Source: Maratus speciosus (Eukaryota; Arthropoda; Arachnida; Araneae; Salticidae). Taken from it: a stretch of 64,000 bases of DNA. The notes below the pieces were generated by a model that saw only the letters and a list, made by a program, of their open reading frames with translations, was not told where the DNA came from and did no database searches. The DNA is taken from the NCBI GenBank assembly GCA_963932465.1, contig OZ010795.1, positions 476,584,806-476,648,805 of the forward strand, given 5' to 3'. Shown in pieces: positions 58,581 through 64,000 of the stretch (positions within the stretch are counted from its first letter, which is position 1; every line of letters begins with the position of its first letter). The translations under genes were made by a program, and so were the position numbers.

Positions 58581-59329
58581 TTAATTTAATTTAATTTAAT
58601 AATTTATTCAATTTATAGGCTTTTAATAAATTTGTTGTAACATTTAATAAATTTGTATAATTTTCTTCTTCTATATAACATGAAAATTGTATTAAATTAA
58701 TATTTGTAAATCCCTTTATCTGTTACCGAGAGACGACAGTATAAGATAGATATTTATTTGCTTAAATGGACTCTTTTTTCGTTGTTTATAGATTTTTCAT
58801 TTTTCAAGAAGGTGAAATGTAAAAAAAAAAAAAAAAAAAAAAATGTTTAATAGCATTTTTCTATCAAGGATCGAAATAAATAAGTCATAATCTTAGCTCG
58901 TAGACTTCTTTGAAATACGTGAGTTTTCAAATTGTTAAATTTTATTTTCAAGCCTATTTTTATGCATGTTTGAAACGTACAAAATATAAGGCGCTTGGCT
59001 CGAATGAATACCTATTTTTATTCGAAATTTAGGCGGCAGTTCTTTATGTAAAGTCATTTTTAAATGATTATGAAATAAACTGCTTTTAAGCCTCAGATAC
59101 GATTATTCTTAATTTTTTATTAATAATATTTACAATGTTATTAGTCTCTGTAAAGAAGTAAATATATTCTTTTAGTAGCTCATAAAAATACTAATTATAG
59201 TATATAATATACAATTTAAAAGCTTATTTTTTATAAATTTAGACAAAACATACAAATTTGCATATTATACTATTATAAGTATTATGCATATTGCCATATT
59301 TAGTATGTTTACATTTTATCAAATAAATA

Positions 59330-59361
<32 letters not shown>

Positions 59362-59548
59362 ATAATTTTGTGTTTGTATTTTTCCAATTCCTTTTGCAAC
59401 ATTTTAAAGTGATTTAACCAACAAGTTTCAAAAAGCAAAAATTCATGCATAAATAGGTTCAATATTCCAAAAAAGCATGTTCAAAATGCAGTGACTTCCT
59501 CGTCACTCTGATGGTGGGATACAAGATAAGAAACAAATATACGTGATA
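58581..59548. other. AT-rich spacer with A tracts
   Basis: A runs at about 58821-58843 and A30 at 59331-59360; nothing else recognised. Confidence 0.55.
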
Positions 59549-60065
59549 TAATGGATGAGAACATTAAAAATTTAAAGAATTTATTAACTTACAAAACAAA
59601 AAGATTCACAATAATGAGTGATATCACAGGAGAGAACATTAAAATCTTTGAAGAATATGTTAATCTACAACAAAAAATAAATATGGATTATAACCCAGGA
59701 TAACATTAAAAAACTTAATGACGATGTTGACCTACAAGAAAAAAAAAGAAAAATACATAGCAATGAGTGATATAACCAAGATGAACATGTTAACATAAAA
59801 AAAGATTTACACCAATGAGTAATATAACAGGGGAGAACATTAAAAATTTTAAAGAATATGTTACTCTACAACAGAAAGAAATAATAAACAAATAAGCGAT
59901 ATAACCGAGGAGAACATTACAAATCTTAAAAAAGATGTTAATTTACAAGAAAAAAAAAGATACATAATAATGAGAGGCATAATCGAGAAGAACATTAAAA
60001 ACCTGAAAAATGGGAATAACGTACAATAAAGAAGAAAAATACATAGGAATGAGTAATAAAACCTG
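59549..60065 (+). repeat. degenerate ~75-bp tandem array
   Basis: GAGAACATTAAAAA-type starts recur near 59558, 59632, 59702, 59783, 59836, 59912 and 59990, each followed by TTAAAGAATATGTTAATCTAC and an A-rich run, then AATGAGTGATATAAC. The first two units are an open 50-codon frame from ATG 59549 (MDENIKNLKNLLTY...), with ENIKxxxEYVNLQQK repeated, so the array may once have encoded a peptide repeat. Later units carry stops. Confidence 0.65.
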
Positions 60066-60625
60066 TGATAAGTTAGAATATTCATTAAATTTTAATATAA
60101 GGAAATATTCATAGATCGAAGATTTATGGTGAACATTCACAGTACTTTAGTTATTTATATTTGGCTTTATGTAACCTGAAAAATGTTATAAAAATATATT
60201 TGGTAAAGCTATAAACCGTGTTTATTCGAAGTGCTTGGATATAAAAAGGAATAACAATTTTTAATCAATCTGGAAAGAGTAGTTTCATTATATGCGAGTA
60301 TCTGGAACGTATAAAGTTTAAACTTTATGGGGTCTCTTTTGAAGATTTACAACAATGAGAGGTGAGAGAACATTCCGAAATATTAATACTCAAGATAAGC
60401 TTCCTACGCTTGGAGAGGAAATCTTTACGATACAAAATGTGTAATTTATTAAAATAATAACTGTAGATTGTTTTATTCCTCAAATCCCTTAAAGTTATAA
60501 ATTTTATTGACAGCGCATTACTTTTCACGAGATTCTGTCCAATGTGTCTCTATTTATCAAAATAAATTTAATTTATTTTAAATTTTGTGTGTAGTGTAAA
60601 CATTGTTTTACTATAAATAGATACA
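60066..60625. other. AT-rich spacer, no gene recognised
   Basis: Only a 67-codon reverse frame with no family resemblance. Confidence 0.5.
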
Positions 60626-60825
60626 CACTGTTAAAAATTTGCAGCATTCTGTCCAGTCATTTGACCGTTTTTACCGAAAACGGTTACACAAATTTAATTT
60701 ATCACTATTCTGAACATATTATTGGCCATTTTATGGTCAGAATATAGTTAAATTACGGTTATGAAACCGTTTTTTTCAAAAAATGGTCGAATGACTGGAC
60801 AGATTGCTGCAAATTTTTAACAGTG
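60626..60825. mobile_element. 200-bp palindromic MITE
   Basis: The left end CACTGTTAAAAATTTGCAGC and the right end read inward are identical over 20 bases. Matching continues through TCTGTCCAGTCATTnGACC and AAAACGGTT and, with mismatches, to the centre (TTGGCCATTTTATGGTC), so nearly the whole element can fold on itself. The flanks share only ACA, so the target duplication is uncertain and the superfamily open. Confidence 0.85.
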
Positions 60826-61339
60826 CACAGTAAAAATAATTACATATATATGTAGTTGATTTTAAGTGTAATTTCTATATTTTAACGGAATCACTTTATT
60901 CTGAGTGATAATCACACATTTTCACGGAATAAACGGAAAACGTCAGTTTTATCCTTACTCGTTGAATGTTAAACACAAACTTGTTTCTTCAAAGACAGAA
61001 AAACAGAAATGTTACATTTAAATTGAGAAAAAACGGAAAATATCCTGTTAAACTTTCGTAAATAGCGTTTTGGCCTATAACAAAGTCGTTTGATGTGACC
61101 AGGTGGTGAATGGACCAGAGCATTCATCCTCTCATGTCGAGTACCGAAGTTCCAATCCTGAGGAAAGCAGGGCCATAAAAAAAGGGGGTGCGGTAATATG
61201 CAATACAAATATCTGTTCCTTATAAATGTGCATCAGTATATAAGAGGCTGGATACAAAAAATACAAGGGTAGTAAAAATTTATTTATCAGCAATAAACAG
61301 AAAATACAAAAGGGAGTTAAGAAGCACACTTGCCGATCA
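60826..61339. other. spacer with a possible tRNA-derived patch
   Basis: At 61078-61175 a segment with CTCTCATGTCGAG and AGTTCCAATCCTG resembles a decayed tRNA anticodon arm and B box; no A box could be placed. The rest is AT-rich. Confidence 0.35.
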
Positions 61340-62160
61340 TACTTCCACTTAAGCGCCCAATCTATTTAGATATTTATCTGAACGCAGGACCAACTTGTTT
61401 AAACCCGCATGGTGCAGGTCACGTCCCTGACCAATGAGCCAGTTTTCGGCAGATGTTTTCATATCACTGTCTGAAGAGAACCTTGTTCCAGATAAGTGTT
61501 CCTTAAGGGTGTATTCCAATCCAAACTGCTTAGTTTCTGATTCATTTTTTAATTCATTTTTGCTCTCAAACGCATGAAACTGGGAAATTATCTTATTTAG
61601 AAATCACATAATGTGCCGTGTTTCTCGATTTTTTGATAAATGCAGAAAATATTGTAAAAAATGCTGTCAAAATTGGCGTTTTGAACCGAATTTTCCGAAG
61701 CAGACGATATGGGAATGAAAAAAATGGTCATACTGAGAAAATAATTGTTTAAAACTCAAATCCTAATTAACTGAGCAAAAAAGGAAATCACGCGGCCTCT
61801 TATACATCTCTTCAAAAATCACCAAAACAAGTTTCATGTTTTTACTTTTAAAAATGAGTCTGAAAATGTCTCACAAAATTTTGAGCTGTTGAGGATGGAA
61901 ATATATTTTTCGAATACACCCTTAAATTTCGAAAAATGGAAATAGTCACTCGGTGCCAAATCTGGACTGCATTGGGTGTGGCTCAGGATTTCCCACTTGA
62001 ACTTTTGCAGCAATTCTTGGGTTGGTGGAGCAAGGTCTTGCCATGAAGGAAGATGATACCAACACTTAAAATGCCACGGCGATTCCGTCGGATGGCTTAC
62101 AGTAACCTTGTTTATGTGGCACAAACGACACCACTTTACTTAATGTATTGCCATTTCAAT
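61340..62160 (-). pseudogene. mariner transposase relic, split by a MITE
   Basis: Minus strand, two blocks. The upstream block (about 62160-61922) contains QELLQKFKWEILSHTQCSPD continuing to LAPSDYFHF, the WE-L-H-PYSPDLAPSDYHLF signature that carries the last catalytic Asp of mariner transposases; just before it IFLHGKTLLH occupies the place of the HDNARPH motif in a shifted frame. The downstream block (61502-61340) contains GTRFSSDSDMKTSAENWL and LNKLVLRSDKYLNRLG, the family's C-terminal end, then a stop. Between them lies the TTAA MITE 61507-61921, removal of which makes the blocks contiguous. The N-terminal half is missing and frameshifts are present, so it is dead. Confidence 0.8.
61507..61921 (+). 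mobile_element. TTAA MITE, 415 bp, inside the mariner relic
   Basis: TTAA at 61503-61506 and 61922-61925. Ends GGGTGTATTC (left) and the same sequence inward from the right, a perfect 10-bp inverted repeat. The interior has TGCTCTCAAACGC and GAGTCTGAAAATGTC, also found in the sister at 62642-63054. Non-coding. Confidence 0.9.
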
Positions 62161-62161
62161 C

Positions 62162-62466
62162 ACTTTGATGTATCTATGAACTTACATTACATACCAGCAT
62201 AATACCTGTAAGATAACTAGAGCTATCTGTCTCCACCCTGCTGAAAAATAAAATTCCTCCAAAATAACTATTTTTCAAAAGCTGCTGTTTGTAGCCATTT
62301 TTTTTTAATCCATCCTCGTATAAATAATTTATAGATTTCTTTTAATATTGCGCTATTACACATATTTATTTGTAAAAACTAAAATTTCCATCTGAAAAAC
62401 GGGGGGCAGTACCAAAATGAAAGTTTAGTGAAAAACAAACAAACAACAACAACAACAACAACAACA
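62162..62466. other. spacer ending in a (CAA)n microsatellite
   Basis: No gene is recognised; the (CAAA)n(CAA)n run at ~62434-62466 abuts dispersed repeat copy 2. Confidence 0.6.
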
Positions 62467-62641
62467 AAAAATCCCTGCCGGCCCGACCTACAGGCGGAGG
62501 TAGATTTCGAAGTTAAGTATATTAATTGCATCAACAAAAACTAAGTCATGATAAATCCACTTTACCAGTTTTATCTGACCGCTTTTGACGAGTTTTTATT
62601 TCATTTTTATATAATAGCTGGTTTTATCAGAATCATATTAA

Positions 62642-63054
62642 GGCGGTATTAAAACAATACTTTTCCATGCTCAACAACTCGAAATTTTCTGGCACATTTT
62701 TAGATTAATTTTTAATAGAAAACATACGAAACTTGCTGACGCGATTTTTGAAAAGATTTATATGCGACATGTGTTTTTATTTTTCTTTCAATTCATTGAA
62801 ACTTGAGTAATAAACAATTATTTTCTCAGTAGGGCAATATTTTTCGTTTCTAACACAATCCCTTCGGGAAATTCTGTTCAAAATGCTCACTTTGACATAA
62901 TTTTTTGAAATCTATTCTACCTCTATCAAACAATCGATCATTACGGTACATTGTATAGTTTCTGAAGAAGATATTCTATCAATTGGACGCGTTTGAGAGC
63001 AAAAAATAATTTAAAAATGAGTCAGAAAATAAGCAGTTTGATTTGAATACATTC
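62642..63054 (-). mobile_element. TTAA MITE, 413 bp, inside dispersed repeat copy 2
   Basis: TTAA at 62638-62641 and 63055-63058. In reverse orientation it aligns with 61507-61921 along its length. Shared landmarks are CAAACTGCTTA, TTTTTGCTCTCAAACGC and CCATCCTCAACAGCTC-like sequence. Copy 1 of the host repeat is uninterrupted at this point (45070-45073). Confidence 0.9.
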
Positions 63055-63689
63055 TTAATAAGATGATTTTTTTTTTCAACCGCTATGTATTTTTAATTTG
63101 TTTTTGCTGTAAGAATTGGTCCTATCAAAAACTTGTCTGCATAAATGTTGAAGACAATATTAAAAAGATATATGATAAATTCATGGGGATTTTATATCTT
63201 GTGAATTCACTGAGTTATGAAAATTTTTCTTCTTCACGCCCCTTTTTTTGTTTTCGTTTTTAATTTTTTTTGCGGTACGAATTCGTCCTATCAAAAACTT
63301 GTGAATATAAAAGTTGTAGATAATATTAAAAAGATGTATCTTAAAATTAATTGGATTTGATATCTTGAGAATTGGCGAAGTTAATTTTTTTCTCCCAAAA
63401 ACCCTATTTTTTTGCGCCCCTTGAGCCCATTTTTATTTTATCAAAAATCTGTGATACATAAATTTTTGGCCCTATTTTTAGAATTAATAAAAACTTTAAA
63501 CTGATTTGATATGTACAAAAATTAAGAAGTTATAGGGTTTTTTTGTTTTTCACAAACCCCTCCGTATTTCCATCCCCTTGGTCCGATTTTTCCCTTTAAC
63601 GAACTTCACCGAGATTTTATGCCCCTTGATTTTATGTATCAGTTTGGAAGAGATTTGTGCAGAATTGTGGAAGTTATCGTGTCCAGAAG

Positions 63690-63752
63690 AAAGTTATATA
63701 TATATATACATATAGATATATATATAGATAGATATAGATAGATAGATAGATA
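63690..63752. repeat. (TA)n/(GATA)n microsatellite
   Basis: TATATATATA passes into GATAGATAGATAGATAG inside the dispersed repeat; copy 1 lacks it. Confidence 0.95.
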
Positions 63753-64000
63753 GAGCTTTTTACTGAGGGTGATTTTGGGTTCTAAAGGTCATGATCGGTG
63801 TAGATCTCCAAAAAGTATTCAGAAATTCCAACATAGGAACGACGCCAGTGGGTAGTATTTCATACGAAATCTACCTAAAAACGGAGAACAGATTCGCTGC
63901 CAGTGCATTTTCAGATTTTTCGCAGATTTTTTTTTTTAAAGAGTAGTGACTTATGTTACGAGAAAAAACCTATAATATATAATGAAAAAAAAAGCGTGTG

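Larger units (their letters stand above)
62467..63890 (+). repeat. dispersed repeat, copy 2, interrupted
   Basis: Homologous to 44885-45790 from ATCCCTGCC to GGTAGTATTTCATACG. It is longer because of the MITE at 62642-63054 and a microsatellite at 63690-63752. No intact frame. Confidence 0.75.

Overview
This window looks like gene-poor, repeat-rich nuclear DNA from an arthropod-like animal. It is visibly AT-rich, with long A/T homopolymers. There are no bacterial gene arrays or ribosome binding sites, and almost no open frame exceeds 100 codons. Nearly everything recognisable is transposon-derived, and the transposon mix (mariner, pogo/Tigger, piggyBac, hAT, Helitron-like, gypsy, tRNA-SINE) fits an arachnid or insect. 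I cannot name the species and found no host protein gene, rRNA or intact tRNA. All positions were read by eye and may be off by a few bases.

Layout. 0-14 kb: AT-rich spacer with a TA-flanked inverted-repeat element (2.5-3.6 kb), a possible solo LTR (4.6-5.0 kb), two TTAA-flanked MITEs (6.7 and 11.7 kb), a 219-bp duplication split by another TA-flanked element (9.1-10.4 kb), a ~105-bp array and a small Helitron-like element (14.0-14.5 kb). 14.6-19.3 kb: a probable piggyBac relic holding a 2-kb pogo-like element whose C-terminal zinc-finger coding is still readable. 23.7-25.9 kb: a mariner-type element with a deleted Tigger/pogo nested in it; the empty sister copy lies inverted at 50.6-51.7 kb. 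27.1-28.4 kb: a large inverted repeat with tRNA-like A and B boxes in each arm. 30.1-32.0 kb: a 278-bp tandem array ending in a Helitron-like tail. 35.3-37.1 kb: a broken gypsy-type retroelement (gag, protease, integrase C-terminus) on the minus strand.

38.3-38.8 kb: a GC-richer block with duplicated hairpins. 40.3-41.5 kb: an array ending in a Helitron-type 5' end. 42.9-45.9 kb: a ~3-kb hAT-like element, itself hit by a TTAA MITE and a TA element. 48.6-49.2 kb: the only long open frame, a transposase-like C-terminal fragment, followed by a 139-bp hAT MITE. 51.8-55.1 kb: a minus-strand Helitron-like element made of about ten ~300-bp monomers, cut by a tRNA-derived SINE with a 14-bp target duplication. 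56.5-57.5 kb: an exact-period 173-bp array bounded by 13-bp inverted repeats. 59.5-60.1 kb: a degenerate ~75-bp array. 60.6 kb: a 200-bp palindromic MITE. 61.3-62.2 kb: a mariner transposase relic split by a 415-bp TTAA MITE, whose sister (413 bp) interrupts a dispersed repeat at 62.6-63.1 kb.

There is no pathway or operon here. The value of the window is a layered insertion record: several insertions can be dated relative to each other because the empty site or the target duplication survives. The most unusual theme is interspersed elements built from long tandem monomers plus a fixed terminal tail, which occur as several unrelated families.
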